Below are positions 17,669 to 27,179 of a stretch of 64,000 nucleotides of DNA, in pieces. Origin of the DNA: CADEER01 sp965216585 (lineage in GTDB: Bacteria > Desulfobacterota > Binatia > HRBIN30 > CADEER01); assembly GCA_965216585.1 (NCBI GenBank), contig CBDCGC010000002.1, forward strand, positions 62,001 to 126,000, written 5' to 3'. The position numbers and the translations under genes are program-made. The notes under the pieces are model-generated. The model was given only the letters and a program-made list of their open reading frames with translations. It was not told where the DNA came from and made no database searches. Positions within the stretch are counted from its first letter, which is position 1. The number at the start of each line of letters is the position of its first letter.

Positions 17669-19534
17669 GTGCTGCGAAGTCGGCTGCTGATCTCGGTGTT
17701 GTCACTGTCGCTGCCCGCAGCGATGGCGGCCCAGCCGGTCTGGCGGGTTGCCGACGTCGAACGCGCCGGCCAGTGGACGATCTACAACCGCACGGAAAAC
17801 GGCTCGCTGCTGGGAATGCCGGTGGCGCTCGGCGACATCGACGGCGATGGCCTCGCCGATGCGGTACTGACGCCGATGAACGCCGACAGTGGGCCGGGTG
17901 GGCTGCGGCGCGGCGCCGGCGAGATCGGAGTCGTCTCGAGCCGCGCACCGCTCGCCGGTGAAACGAATCTAGCGATGCTCGATCCGGCCGCCTTGCCCGA
18001 TTCGGTGACACTGATCTACGGCCGCGACGTCGAGGATCTGCTCGGTACCGAAACGGTGGTGGCCGATGTCGATGGCGACGGCTTCGACGATGTCATCGCC
18101 GGTGCCCAGCTCGGCGACGGGCCGGGGAACGCCCGGCCGGGTTGCGGCGAGGTGGTGATCGTCTGGGGCAGCCGCGACTTTGGCGGCCGCGTCGTCGACA
18201 CGGCGATGCGGCGCGACGATGTGACGTTCGTCTACGGCGCCGGCGCCGGTGACCGTCTGGGTGTTTGGGTCTTTGCCGGCGATCTCGACGGCGACGGCAC
18301 CGCCGATGCGGTTCTCGGCGCCGATCAGGGCAACGGCCCCGAGGACGATCGCGTGCACGTCGGCGAGACCTACGTGCTCTACGGCGGCGCCCATCTGCGC
18401 CAGCCGGAAATCGATCTCGCCGACACCGATCATCCGCATACGGTCGTCTACGGAATCGATGACGAGGACCACAGCGGCGCCACCGTGCGCGCCGGCGATC
18501 TCGACGGCGATGGCACGGATGAGTTGCTGATCGGCGCCGGCTTGAACCGGCTGTCCGCGTCGATCGGCAACGACGGCAGCAGCGGCCATGCCGGGCGGGG
18601 TGGCGACGGACCCGACAACATGCGCAACAACGCCGGCGAGGCCTACGTTCTCTATCTCGGCCGCGCGGCCAGGCCGCCGTCGATCGATCTGCGCCAGCCG
18701 CCGCCGACGGCCGTGTTCATCTATGGTGTCGATGAGCTCGACGCTTACGGCGAGGAGCTCTTCGCCGGCGACTTCGACGGCGATGGCTTCGGCGACATCG
18801 CGGTTGGTGCGATCGTCGGTGACGGTCCGGGCAACACGCGCAACAACGCCGGCGAGTTGGCGCTGATCATGGGCGGCGAGGGACTGCCCGGTAGCACCAT
18901 CGATCTACGCAACCCGCCAGCCAGCGGAGTGACGTTCTTTTACGGCCGCAGCGCCGGCGCGATTGCCGGCGACACTGCGATGTTTGCCGACGTCGACGCC
19001 GACGGCTTCGACGATTTGGTCATCGCCAGTCCCAACGAACCGCTGGACGGCGATTCACGTGTCGGCACGACGCACGTTTTCTTCGGCACCAGCGCGCCTC
19101 TACCGGCGGCGATCGACCTCGCTGCGATCCCGGCGAACCTTCCCGTCTTGTTGATCGAGGGGCACTCGGCCAACGACATGCTGGCCTACAGCATGGGGGC
19201 GGGAGATGCGGATGGCGATGGCGTCGATGATGTCATGCTCAACGTCATGGACGGCGACGGCTTCGAAGATGCCGTCCCCTCATCGGGCGATGCACACGTT
19301 CTCAGCGGCGCCGCGCTCAGTCTCGCCGCCGGCCGCGAGGTCTCGACCCAGCCCTGCGCCGGCGACTGCAACGGCGACGGCGAGGTGGTGATCGGCGAGC
19401 TGATCGCGGCGGTGCGCGTGGCGCTTGGCGAGGATTCCGTCGACATCTGCGCGGCTGCCGACGTCAATCGCGATGGGCAGGTGACGATCGGCGAGCTCAT
19501 TCAGGTGGTCAACGCCGCGCTGACTGGTTGTTGA
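17669..19534 (+). CDS. secreted FG-GAP (integrin-alpha-like) repeat protein with C-terminal EF-hand module
   Basis: 621 residues from GTG 17669, which has GGGGAGGGAG just upstream and begins a clean signal peptide (LLISVLSLSLPAAMA). Seven Ca-binding FG-GAP loops can be counted (DIDGDGLAD, DVDGDGFDD, DLDGDGTAD, DLDGDGTDE, DFDGDGFGD, DVDADGFDD, DADGDGVDD), as expected for a seven-bladed integrin-type propeller. The C-terminus is the shared Cys-flanked EF-hand pair (nt 19355-19531). It follows the VVW-repeat gene by 96 bp on the same strand and converges with the protease gene, 6 bp away. A cell-surface adhesion or binding role is likely by family; the partner is unknown. Confidence 0.88.
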   Translation: MLRSRLLISVLSLSLPAAMAAQPVWRVADVERAGQWTIYNRTENGSLLGMPVALGDIDGDGLADAVLTPMNADSGPGGLRRGAGEIGVVSSRAPLAGETNLAMLDPAALPDSVTLIYGRDVEDLLGTETVVADVDGDGFDDVIAGAQLGDGPGNARPGCGEVVIVWGSRDFGGRVVDTAMRRDDVTFVYGAGAGDRLGVWVFAGDLDGDGTADAVLGADQGNGPEDDRVHVGETYVLYGGAHLRQPEIDLADTDHPHTVVYGIDDEDHSGATVRAGDLDGDGTDELLIGAGLNRLSASIGNDGSSGHAGRGGDGPDNMRNNAGEAYVLYLGRAARPPSIDLRQPPPTAVFIYGVDELDAYGEELFAGDFDGDGFGDIAVGAIVGDGPGNTRNNAGELALIMGGEGLPGSTIDLRNPPASGVTFFYGRSAGAIAGDTAMFADVDADGFDDLVIASPNEPLDGDSRVGTTHVFFGTSAPLPAAIDLAAIPANLPVLLIEGHSANDMLAYSMGAGDADGDGVDDVMLNVMDGDGFEDAVPSSGDAHVLSGAALSLAAGREVSTQPCAGDCNGDGEVVIGELIAAVRVALGEDSVDICAAADVNRDGQVTIGELIQVVNAALTGC

Positions 19535-19540
19535 GGGGCA

Positions 19541-21637
19541 TCAACAACCCTGCAAGGCGGAGCGGACGGCGAGCACGATCTCGTTGATGCCGACCGTGCC
19601 GGATGCATCCCGGTCGGCGGCCGGGCAGGTCGCCAGCACCTCGAGTTGCAAGACGATCCGCACCGCGGCGATGAGCTCGCCGATGTCGACGCGCCCATTG
19701 CGGTCGCAGTCGCCGGCGCAGGAAACGGTTGCCGTCGGTGTCGCCGTCGCGGTTGGGCTCGCACTCGCGGTTGCAGTCGGGGTTTGGCGGACGAAGATCT
19801 CCTCGACCGCGCTGACGACGTCGACCAGGCCACTGCCCGAGCGCGCGTCGCTGCCGGGCGACTCGATGTCGATGGACGTCGATTGCAGAATCTCCAGCGT
19901 CTCGGCGCTGCTCAGCGACGGATCGGCTTCGCGCATCAACGCCGCAACGGCAGCGATATGAGGTGCTGCCGCCGAAGTGCCGAAGAAGTTGGGAATGCCG
20001 TCCTCTTCGACGTCGAAGCGTGGGCTGAAGAACGTCGTGCTGGTGCCGTCGGGGCCACTCACCTGCGGTGCCGGCCGGGCTTGCGGTGACTCGGCGAGCG
20101 GGGTACCGCTGGGGTCGAAGTAGAAGGGAATGTCGCCGCCGAGGCTGCTGAACGGTTCGACGTTGATGACGCCGGCGGGCGGCTGGTTGGCGCCGTTGCT
20201 TTCGATCTCCTGGTAGAATACCGCGGCGGTGCCGATGACTCCGGTGGCGACCGGGTGGCCGTAGATTTGCGGATCGTCGTAGACCGCTTCATCAAACACG
20301 TACTCGTCGGGAAAAAAGCAACCGGTGGCGAAGGAGACGATACGCAGGCGCAGATCTTCGTTGCCGCAAGCGTGCTCGACGGCAATGTGATAGATGGTCG
20401 GCTCGAAGGCGAAGAGCTCGAGGATTTCGACCGGATCGCCGCCGGGGCCGCCGTCGAAGCGAGAGCATCCCTGGGTGTCGCGCGAGCTGATGCCGCTGTC
20501 GCAGCCACCGACGTCGGCCTCGTCGCATGCGTAGAAGTCGAGGTCGGAGCTGGCGCCGGGGCCGAGAGTCCCGGAGAAGGGTTCATTCCACTGCAAGACC
20601 ATCAGCAGGCCACAGCCGCCCGGAACGGTCACGGAGGCGAAGCGGCTACCGTTGGCGAAGACGTGCATGTCGTCGCCGCTCGGTTGGCTGGCGCGGTCGT
20701 CGGCGGCCGCGAAGTCGAGGTAGGTTTCGTCGACTCCCCAAGTGCCGAGATTGCCGATCGCCGAGAAGAAGGTGACACCACTGTCGACCGCACGCGTCGC
20801 CGCCTGGGCGATGATGCCGTCCTGGAACATCGGCTCGACGAAGTAGATGACGTCATCGGCGATGATGTCGGCGCCGCATTCGACGAGCGCGTCGATTCCC
20901 TGGGCAAAAATCGACGGCGTGTTGAAAGCGGTGTGAAAGAGAATCTCGGCGCCCGGGGCGAGATCGTGGACGATCTCGGCCATTGCCCGACCTTCGTCGA
21001 TTCCGCCGAAGCTCGAGATCTCGTCGAAGTCTTCGGGTTCGGCGATGACGTTGATCTGCGCCGGCAGCTCGGCGACCAGAGCGGGGCGGCTGGGTGTGTA
21101 GGTGCGCGAACAGCCCTCGCCGGCGAACGTTCCGTCACCGTCGCCGAGGTTGTCGGTGAAGGTGTCGGAGAGCAGGCCGATGCGCACGGAATCACCGCTC
21201 AAGGCGAAACGTTGCCGAGCCTCGGCGGCACCAATCGCGGCGTCGCCCTGTGACGTCACCTTGCCCGTCGAGGTGGCCGCTCCGTAGAGCGGGTGGATGA
21301 ACGTGACCTCGGGTAGTGATGCGACTTCGCTGAGGCAGCGCAGGTCGGTGCAGCGGCCGTAGACGCGAGCGTGTTGAAAGTCGGCGTCGGTGAGGTCTAG
21401 CCCGGCGGCGATCAAGCGCTCGAGAATCGGGCGGTCGAGCTCGTTCAGGCGCACGTCGAGCATCGGCCCCTTGCCGTCGCGACGTCCCGCGCCGGTCTGC
21501 GCCAGCTTTTGTGACACTTTCTCGAGCGAGCGCGGCGCGCCCGGCAGCGAATCGAAAAGCGGCGCGGCGGTCGCGCCGGCTGCGTAGATTGCAACGGCGA
21601 GCAGGCCGGTCAGTAGGTTGGTTCTGGCGGATCGCAT
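19541..21637 (-). CDS. secreted S8/S53-like serine peptidase with C-terminal EF-hand module
   Basis: 698 residues with a signal peptide (LLTGLLAVAIYAAGATA). The catalytic region resembles the S53-like branch of the subtilase superfamily: Asp in IGLLSDTF (~158), Glu in DEGRAMAEIVHDLAPGA (~215, where classical subtilisins have His) and Ser in GTSAAAPH (~555). A ~200-residue Cys-containing insert lies between the Glu and Ser motifs. A short T/A-rich linker leads to the 59-residue EF-hand pair (nt 19544-19720). The frame is open far upstream, but ATG 21637 begins the signal peptide. Likely an exported, surface-linked protease. Confidence 0.85.
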   Translation of the reverse strand: MRSARTNLLTGLLAVAIYAAGATAAPLFDSLPGAPRSLEKVSQKLAQTGAGRRDGKGPMLDVRLNELDRPILERLIAAGLDLTDADFQHARVYGRCTDLRCLSEVASLPEVTFIHPLYGAATSTGKVTSQGDAAIGAAEARQRFALSGDSVRIGLLSDTFTDNLGDGDGTFAGEGCSRTYTPSRPALVAELPAQINVIAEPEDFDEISSFGGIDEGRAMAEIVHDLAPGAEILFHTAFNTPSIFAQGIDALVECGADIIADDVIYFVEPMFQDGIIAQAATRAVDSGVTFFSAIGNLGTWGVDETYLDFAAADDRASQPSGDDMHVFANGSRFASVTVPGGCGLLMVLQWNEPFSGTLGPGASSDLDFYACDEADVGGCDSGISSRDTQGCSRFDGGPGGDPVEILELFAFEPTIYHIAVEHACGNEDLRLRIVSFATGCFFPDEYVFDEAVYDDPQIYGHPVATGVIGTAAVFYQEIESNGANQPPAGVINVEPFSSLGGDIPFYFDPSGTPLAESPQARPAPQVSGPDGTSTTFFSPRFDVEEDGIPNFFGTSAAAPHIAAVAALMREADPSLSSAETLEILQSTSIDIESPGSDARSGSGLVDVVSAVEEIFVRQTPTATASASPTATATPTATVSCAGDCDRNGRVDIGELIAAVRIVLQLEVLATCPAADRDASGTVGINEIVLAVRSALQGC

Positions 21638-21793
21638 GGTCGTCGGGCGTCGTTCGTCAAGCGGCAAATAGCAACCCCGGCGAGCTCTTCCCAGCCCGAG
21701 CGTGTTTCGGTTTTCGATCCGTAGCCGCGAGTGGTACGGTCCAACCTGCTCGGGGACCACCGGTACCGTGCGGATCGCCGATAGGAGGATGCC

Positions 21794-23203
21794 ATGTCGG
21801 GTCGTTTTCTGGGATTGATGGCGATCGCTGCCAGCATCACAGCTGGGGCGGTGGGCGCCGGTGCGGCTCCAGATGTGAGGCTTGAAGGGAAACGTCTGGT
21901 TCTGAAAACCGAACCGGCCTCTTCGACGCGCCGCTTCATTTTCAAGGGAAAGCTCGATCCGCGTACGGCGGTATCGCAGGCCCTCGATTCGACGGGGGCA
22001 ACCCTGGTGATCGCCGGGCTCGAGTGTGGCGCGCCCGGAGCGTGTACGGTTGGTGCGCCGAGCCATTCGTTCGATCTCAATGCGGTATACTGGCACGCGC
22101 TCGGATCGGCGCCGTCGATTCGCGGCTACGTCTACAAGGACTCCGACGGAACGTCCGGCGGTATCATCAAAGCAGTCGTCACCGATCGCAAAGTGATCGT
22201 CCGTGCCAAGGGTGACGCCTGGCCATTGGTCGCCGTGAGCCCGATCGGCAGTGTCCAGATCGAGCTCTTCTACGGATCCGTCGCTGACGATCAGCTGTGC
22301 GCGGAGTTTGGTGGAACCGTCAAGCGCGACCAGCCGGGACTGTTGGTCGTTCGCAACGCTCCGCGTCCCTGCATCTGTCCGGATGTTCTCATGGATGGAA
22401 CCGTGTCCGCGCCCGTAACCTGCGCGCCCGGCTGTGGCAACGGTGTCGTCGATCCCGATGAGGAGTGCGACGGCGATGCCAGTGCCTTTCCCTATGCGTG
22501 TCATCCCCTGTCCTGCACGCTGTGCGTGGCGAACTGGCAGGAGGACTGTTGGGTGCACCCGTGCTGTGATTCCAATGACTTCTGCGAGACGCAACTCCAG
22601 CCCGGTCAACCCAACATCTGTGTTCCCAAGCATGTTGCGGGTGACAGGTGTGGAGATGCGGCCTGTGTCGTAGGCACGGGCGAGCTGTGCTGGGCGATCG
22701 ACTTCCTCGCAGAGCAGGCGTCCTGTATACCTTTCGCGAGCAACGAGCCCATCTCGTGCGCCAATCAGAAGTTTGAAATCGGGCTCGAGCCGCTGCACTT
22801 GGAACCGGCGGTCAACTATTTCGGATCGTGTCGCCCGGTGGCGTGTTCGACGAGCGCCGACTGCCTGGGTGGCGGTGGCTGCGAGTCGGAAACCTGTTGC
22901 GACCTGCACGGCAGAAGCTGCAGCTCGACGAGTGCCTGTTGCGGCGGACTCGCCTGCAATGGGCCATACGAACCCACGGGTGCCGAGAATAGTCATCCAC
23001 AACCGGAAGTGTGCGGCGATCCTCCCTATCCCTGTGGGGCTGACGAGGATTGCATGTTCGACTCCGATCGCTGCGACGGCGGGCTCTGTTGCGTCGAGAG
23101 CGGCGGCACCTGCATCTACCACGAAGTCGGTGCTGGGGGTTCGCTGCAGCTTCCCTGTTGCACGGGGACTTCGTGCAACGCGACCACTGAGGTATGTGAG
23201 TAG
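21794..23203 (+). CDS. secreted cysteine-rich protein with N-terminal beta domain
   Basis: 469 residues with AGGAGG upstream of ATG 21794 and a signal peptide (GLMAIAASITAGAVGAGA). Residues about 25-190 form a domain also seen in the metalloprotease at 49805 (pattern 'TLVI ... W-ALG-----GY-YKD----G--IK-----K--VRAKG ... G-V-IEL--G---LCAEFGG'). The rest is Cys-rich: CGNGVVDPDEECDG, the myxobacterial-type 'GNGxxExGExCDD' repeat, then many short C-C spaced segments (CCDLHGRSC, CCGGLACNG, GLCCVESGGTC). Probably a disulfide-stabilised surface protein. Function not recognised. Confidence 0.8.
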   Translation: MSGRFLGLMAIAASITAGAVGAGAAPDVRLEGKRLVLKTEPASSTRRFIFKGKLDPRTAVSQALDSTGATLVIAGLECGAPGACTVGAPSHSFDLNAVYWHALGSAPSIRGYVYKDSDGTSGGIIKAVVTDRKVIVRAKGDAWPLVAVSPIGSVQIELFYGSVADDQLCAEFGGTVKRDQPGLLVVRNAPRPCICPDVLMDGTVSAPVTCAPGCGNGVVDPDEECDGDASAFPYACHPLSCTLCVANWQEDCWVHPCCDSNDFCETQLQPGQPNICVPKHVAGDRCGDAACVVGTGELCWAIDFLAEQASCIPFASNEPISCANQKFEIGLEPLHLEPAVNYFGSCRPVACSTSADCLGGGGCESETCCDLHGRSCSSTSACCGGLACNGPYEPTGAENSHPQPEVCGDPPYPCGADEDCMFDSDRCDGGLCCVESGGTCIYHEVGAGGSLQLPCCTGTSCNATTEVCE

Positions 23204-23294
23204 AATCGGTGTTTCCGTAGCGCCCTGGTAGCCGAGACGTGCGATTCGGGCGATGTGGCTTGGAGTGCTTCGTCGGGGCGCGTAGAATGACCGG

Positions 23295-25982
23295 ATGTCG
23301 AGCGCCAGTGAAGTGCCCAAGCGTCGCGGCTGGTGGCGCCTGGGCGTGGTCGTAGTCGTCATCGCCCTGCTTCTCACCGCTTTGCGCGTCGCCCTGCCGT
23401 CGCTGGCCAAGCCGTATCTCGAGGAACAGCTCTCGGCGTTGATTTCCGGCTCCATAGGCCTCTCGGAGCTGCGCATGTCGCTAGTGCAGGGAAGGATCGG
23501 GGCGACTGGTATTCGCGTCATGGGGGAGGGCGAAGCGGCTCCCTGGATCGAGCTCGCCGACCTCGAGATCGACGTGAGCTGGCGCGACTTGTTGTCGCAG
23601 CGCGTGCGCGTCGAGCGCCTCGCGCTGGTGCGGCCGTCGGTCGATCTGCAGAGGCTGGCCGATGGCGGTCTCAACCTGGCGAGGCTGGCCACCGGCGGCG
23701 ATGAGTCGAGTGCCCCGGATGCCGCACAGCCGAATAGCTGGACCGTCGGGATTGACGAGATCGTCCTGCGTTCGGGCGGCCTGCGTTTTCTCGACCACCT
23801 GGTCGGCGCCGAGCGGGCGATTGCGCTCGACATCGAGCGCTTCGACGTACGCGCCGCCGAGGTGGTAGGCGACGTCTACGACGCTCCGATGCACTTCGAG
23901 ATCGACGCCAGCCTGGCCGAGGCACCGGTGCAGATCAGTGGCGACGTGTCGCTGGGTGAGAAGATGGCAGTCGATCTGACGGCGCAGGGAAAAGGGATTC
24001 CCCTCACTCTGGCCGAGGCGTATCTCGATCTCGGCTGGACGGCGCTCGGCGGTAGTGCCGACCTCGATCTGCGCTACGAGCTGTCGGGTGAGGAAGTGAA
24101 CCGCATCTCGGGTACCGCTTCGGTCGATGGTGCTACGGTTCGCGTCGACGGTGAGGACGAACCGGTGCTGGAGCTTTCGCTCGATATCGAGCTCGCCGGC
24201 GTCGATCTGCTTGGCCGCCGTGCCGAGGTGAGGTCGATCGGAGTTCGCAAGGGGAAGCTCCTCGTCCGCCCAGGCGACCAGCCGCCGCTGCCTTTGCTCG
24301 CCGGCGGTGCCGAGCAGCCGGCAGCAGAGGCGGCCGCTGAGAGCACTGGTGCAGCCAGCGAAGCGCTAGAGCCAGCGCCCTGGGCGTGGTCTGTGGCGGC
24401 GGCGAAGATCGACGACGTTCGCATCGATGTGCAGCGCGAGGATACGGCGATTCCCTTCGACGTTCGGGCGACGGCGAGCGCCGTGTCGAGTGAGGAAGGT
24501 TCTTCGTTTCCTCTACAAATCGGCGTGCGCGAGGGCGCCGCCGCGATCGACCTGGATGGTCGCGCCGGCATTGCGCCGGCCGTGCTCGACGCGGCGGTGC
24601 ATTGGCAGGAGGTCGACGTACCGCGTTGGTTGAAGCTGGTCGAATCGACAACGACACAGATCATCAAAAACGCGCGCAGCAAGGGGGCGTTGAAGGTCGA
24701 GGTGCGGGGAGATGGCGCTTTGCAGATGAGCGGTGACATCGCCGTCGCCGATCTCGGCGTCGGCGACGAAGCGAAGGAGTTTTCCGTCGTCGCCGAGCGT
24801 CTTTCGCTGGCGTTGTCGCAATTGGTCGCCGCGCCGGGCGGAGCGGGGCTCGAAGCCACTGTCGGCGAGGTCGAAGTCGTCAAGCCCGACATTGTCTTGA
24901 CCCTGGCCGAGTCGGGGTTGGTGTTGCCTTCTTCCTCCGGCGGCGGCGAGCCGGAGGGCAGTGCGAGGTCGAAAGAGGCCCGTGGCGGTGACGGTGCTGC
25001 GGCGAAGATCGCCGTTGGTGAGTTTCGTCTCAGGGATGGCAGCCTGGCGCTGCACGACCGAACCCTCACACCGCCCGCGGTGACCAAGTTGAGCTCGTTG
25101 AAGATCGAAGCCGGGCAAATCGATCCGGCCGGTCCGTCGGCGGAGCGGCTGGAGGTGGCCTTTCGCGAGGCAGGTGGCGGGCGCGTGCAGACGCAAGCCT
25201 CGCTGCGCGGTGGTAGCGGCAAGGGGCGCATCGAGATCGAGTCGTGGACCATGTCCGGGCTCAGTCCCTACGCCGAAAAACACGCCGGCTACGTCATCGA
25301 GCGCGGTGGGCTCTCGCTGGTCTCCGATATCGAGATGACCAACGGCGGCGTCGACTCGTCGAACCACTTGACCCTGTCACAGCTTTCGGTCGGCGGCGGT
25401 GAAGACGATTTCTTCCAGAAACACATCGGCATTCCGCTGTCGCTGGCGATGGAGCTCTTGCGCGACGAAAAGGGTGACATCACACTCGATTTGCCGTTCC
25501 GCTCCGGCGCCGTCGACTCGCAGGTCGCCCTGCTCGAGCTGATGGCCAAGACGTTGCGTACCGTGCTCCTGAGCTCGCTCAAGTCGCCGCTCAAGCTGCT
25601 CGGCGCTGCGACCATCCAAGGCGGCAAGATCGCCGGATTCGGCGTCAGCCCGGTGGCGTTTGCGCCGGCCGAGAGCACGGCCGCGGCGGCCGACCTGGCC
25701 AAGCTGGGCGAGACCCTGCAGCAGCGCAGTGGCCTGCGGGTTGCGGTCCTCGGCAGGGTCACGCAGGCCGACGTCGACATCATGACGAGCCGCGATGGGC
25801 CCCCGGGGCGGGAGGAGATCGCCGCCCTGGCCAACGCCCGTGCCGAGGCGGTGCGCAAGAGCCTGCGCGAGGAGTACGCAATTGATGCGTCGCGGCTGGC
25901 GTTGACCAACTCCGTCGGCAGGGTCAGCGATGGCGATCCGCGGGTCGAGATCGAGGTCGGCGGCAGCGGTTTCCTGCGCTGA
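23295..25982 (+). CDS. DUF748 / AsmA-like envelope protein
   Basis: 895 residues with one N-terminal membrane segment (LGVVVVVIALLLTALRVAL, ~14-33) and a long periplasmic part. The AsmA-like start (GLSELRMSLVQGRIGATGI, LADLEIDVSWRDLL) and the C-terminal region (GDITLDLPFRSG, LRTVLLSSLKSPLKLLG, ARAEAVRKSLREEYAID) are characteristic of DUF748 proteins. Such proteins are thought to act in envelope or lipid homeostasis between the membranes. ATG 23295 immediately precedes the membrane segment. Neighbours give no functional clue; it stands between the Cys-rich protein gene and the ferritin locus. Confidence 0.85.
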   Translation: MSSASEVPKRRGWWRLGVVVVVIALLLTALRVALPSLAKPYLEEQLSALISGSIGLSELRMSLVQGRIGATGIRVMGEGEAAPWIELADLEIDVSWRDLLSQRVRVERLALVRPSVDLQRLADGGLNLARLATGGDESSAPDAAQPNSWTVGIDEIVLRSGGLRFLDHLVGAERAIALDIERFDVRAAEVVGDVYDAPMHFEIDASLAEAPVQISGDVSLGEKMAVDLTAQGKGIPLTLAEAYLDLGWTALGGSADLDLRYELSGEEVNRISGTASVDGATVRVDGEDEPVLELSLDIELAGVDLLGRRAEVRSIGVRKGKLLVRPGDQPPLPLLAGGAEQPAAEAAAESTGAASEALEPAPWAWSVAAAKIDDVRIDVQREDTAIPFDVRATASAVSSEEGSSFPLQIGVREGAAAIDLDGRAGIAPAVLDAAVHWQEVDVPRWLKLVESTTTQIIKNARSKGALKVEVRGDGALQMSGDIAVADLGVGDEAKEFSVVAERLSLALSQLVAAPGGAGLEATVGEVEVVKPDIVLTLAESGLVLPSSSGGGEPEGSARSKEARGGDGAAAKIAVGEFRLRDGSLALHDRTLTPPAVTKLSSLKIEAGQIDPAGPSAERLEVAFREAGGGRVQTQASLRGGSGKGRIEIESWTMSGLSPYAEKHAGYVIERGGLSLVSDIEMTNGGVDSSNHLTLSQLSVGGGEDDFFQKHIGIPLSLAMELLRDEKGDITLDLPFRSGAVDSQVALLELMAKTLRTVLLSSLKSPLKLLGAATIQGGKIAGFGVSPVAFAPAESTAAAADLAKLGETLQQRSGLRVAVLGRVTQADVDIMTSRDGPPGREEIAALANARAEAVRKSLREEYAIDASRLALTNSVGRVSDGDPRVEIEVGGSGFLR

Positions 25983-26084
25983 GGTGCACGCTTCTGTGAC
26001 GGGTGGTCATTTTCGTAGATTGCACGCGCTGTGGATCCTGCGCTCTATGGCCTCGGATCGCGCACGTTGTGATGCCGTTCGCGA

Positions 26085-26102
26085 TTGGCATGGCCCTTGA
26101 AA
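26085..26102 (+). promoter_or_regulatory. possible sigma-54 (-24/-12) promoter
   Basis: TTGGCATGGCCCTTGAAA resembles the sigma-54 consensus TTGGCACG-N4-TTGCW with correct GG-to-TTG spacing, but the conserved C of the -12 GC is an A. It lies about 40 bp upstream of the 30-codon frame at 26142. The mismatch lowers confidence. Confidence 0.35.
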
Positions 26103-26141
26103 TTACTCCATCCCGTTCACCGGTAGCGGGAGGAGAGGGTC

Positions 26142-26234
26142 ATGGGGTTCGAAGAGACGATGATGTTTCTGGCGCGTTGTGTGGTCACCGCCGGCGTCTA
26201 CGCCGCAGCCTGCTGGCTGGGCGCCTGCTTGTGA
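26142..26234 (+). CDS. putative 30-residue hydrophobic small protein
   Basis: ATG 26142 with a strong GGGAGGAGAGG ribosome site just upstream encodes 30 residues: an acidic start (MGFEETMM), then one hydrophobic stretch (VVTAGVYAAACWLGACL) that could span a membrane, with three Cys. No family recognised. It is supported by the ribosome site and the upstream sigma-54-like element, but a frame this short could be chance. It stands alone between the DUF748 gene and bfr. Confidence 0.4.
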   Translation: MGFEETMMFLARCVVTAGVYAAACWLGACL

Positions 26235-26338
26235 GCACTCCGAACCGCCGGTGACTCGGGCGATGATCTGAGGCAGGCGGGACCCAGCACCGGCGCCCGA
26301 CGATTGCGGCAGGTGTGCAGCAGGAAGCGCGCCCCGGA

Positions 26339-26809
26339 TCAGGCGTGGATCTGTTGGGCGAGGTAGTTCTCGACGCCGACGGTCTTGATCAGGTCGAGCT
26401 GCGCTTCGAGCCAGTCGACGTGCTCTTCCTCTGATTTCAGGATCGACTCGAGCAGCTCGCGGGTGGCGTTGTCACCGCTGTCGCGCGCCGCGGCGATCGA
26501 CTTGTTGAGCAGCGGAATGGCCTGCATTTCGACCTTGAGATCGAGGTCGAGCTGCTCGGGAACGGTTTCGCCGATGCGCACTTTGTTCATGCGCTGGACG
26601 TTGGGAACACCCTCGAGAAAGAGGATGCGCTCGATCAGTTGCTCGGCGTGCTTCATCTCACCGACCGACTCTTTGCGGTTCTCCGCCGCGAGCCGTTGCA
26701 GCCCCCAGTTGGCGCACATCATCGAGTGGATGAAGTACTGGTTGATAGCCGTCAGCTCGCCAGTGAGAATCTGGTTGAGCGCGTCGATGAGCTTCTTGCT
26801 TCCCTTCAT
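26339..26809 (-). CDS. bfr: bacterioferritin
   Basis: 156 residues, standard length. All ferroxidase ligands are in the positions of the E. coli protein (E18, E51, H54, E94, E127, H130), and Met52, the inter-subunit haem ligand, is present in GEMKHAEQL. It stores iron as a 24-mer cage in the cytoplasm. It follows bfd on the same strand after 109 bp. A Fur-box-like palindrome upstream of bfd may control both. Confidence 0.97.
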   Translation of the reverse strand: MKGSKKLIDALNQILTGELTAINQYFIHSMMCANWGLQRLAAENRKESVGEMKHAEQLIERILFLEGVPNVQRMNKVRIGETVPEQLDLDLKVEMQAIPLLNKSIAAARDSGDNATRELLESILKSEEEHVDWLEAQLDLIKTVGVENYLAQQIHA

Positions 26810-26918
26810 CTTTCCAACCTCGCATCCGCAGGAACGTCGAGCTGCACTATTGCAGGTGCTTCGACGGAGAGCCAGTGGCCCCGCACTCGGGTCTCCTGGA
26901 TGTCCGCGCGGGTTTGGC

Positions 26919-27122
26919 TCAGGCGGCGGCAGTGCGCGACGTTGGCCGCGGCAACTCGTCTCTGCCCGTCGTCAGCAGGCGAACGATCTCGCGCCGGCAC
27001 GGTGCACAGGTTGCGCCGGCTCCGCCCGTCGCCAGGGCGATGGCGGTGGCGCTGTCGACGCCTTCCTGGCAAAGGCGGGCGATGTCGCGATCAGTCGTTC
27101 CGGTGCATTGGCAAAGAATCAT
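26919..27122 (-). CDS. bfd: bacterioferritin-associated ferredoxin
   Basis: 67 residues with the BFD-type [2Fe-2S] ligand set C4-x-C6 (LCQCTG) and C39-xx-C42 (ATCAPCRRE). It passes electrons to bacterioferritin to reduce and release stored iron, so its position before bfr fits. ATG 27122. The palindrome TTGACAATCGTTTTCAA sits about 58 bp upstream, consistent with induction under iron limitation (inference). Confidence 0.95.
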   Translation of the reverse strand: MILCQCTGTTDRDIARLCQEGVDSATAIALATGGAGATCAPCRREIVRLLTTGRDELPRPTSRTAAA

Positions 27123-27179
27123 GGGGTAACCACCTGGCGATTTGGGAAGAGTTGCAACGAGGCGTCAGTCTAGCCGATT

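Noticed and set aside
21638..23833. Upstream extension of the protease frame, giving a 1430-codon reading frame
   Set aside because: It overlaps the Cys-rich gene on the other strand and has low-complexity content; the signal peptide at ATG 21637 marks the true start.
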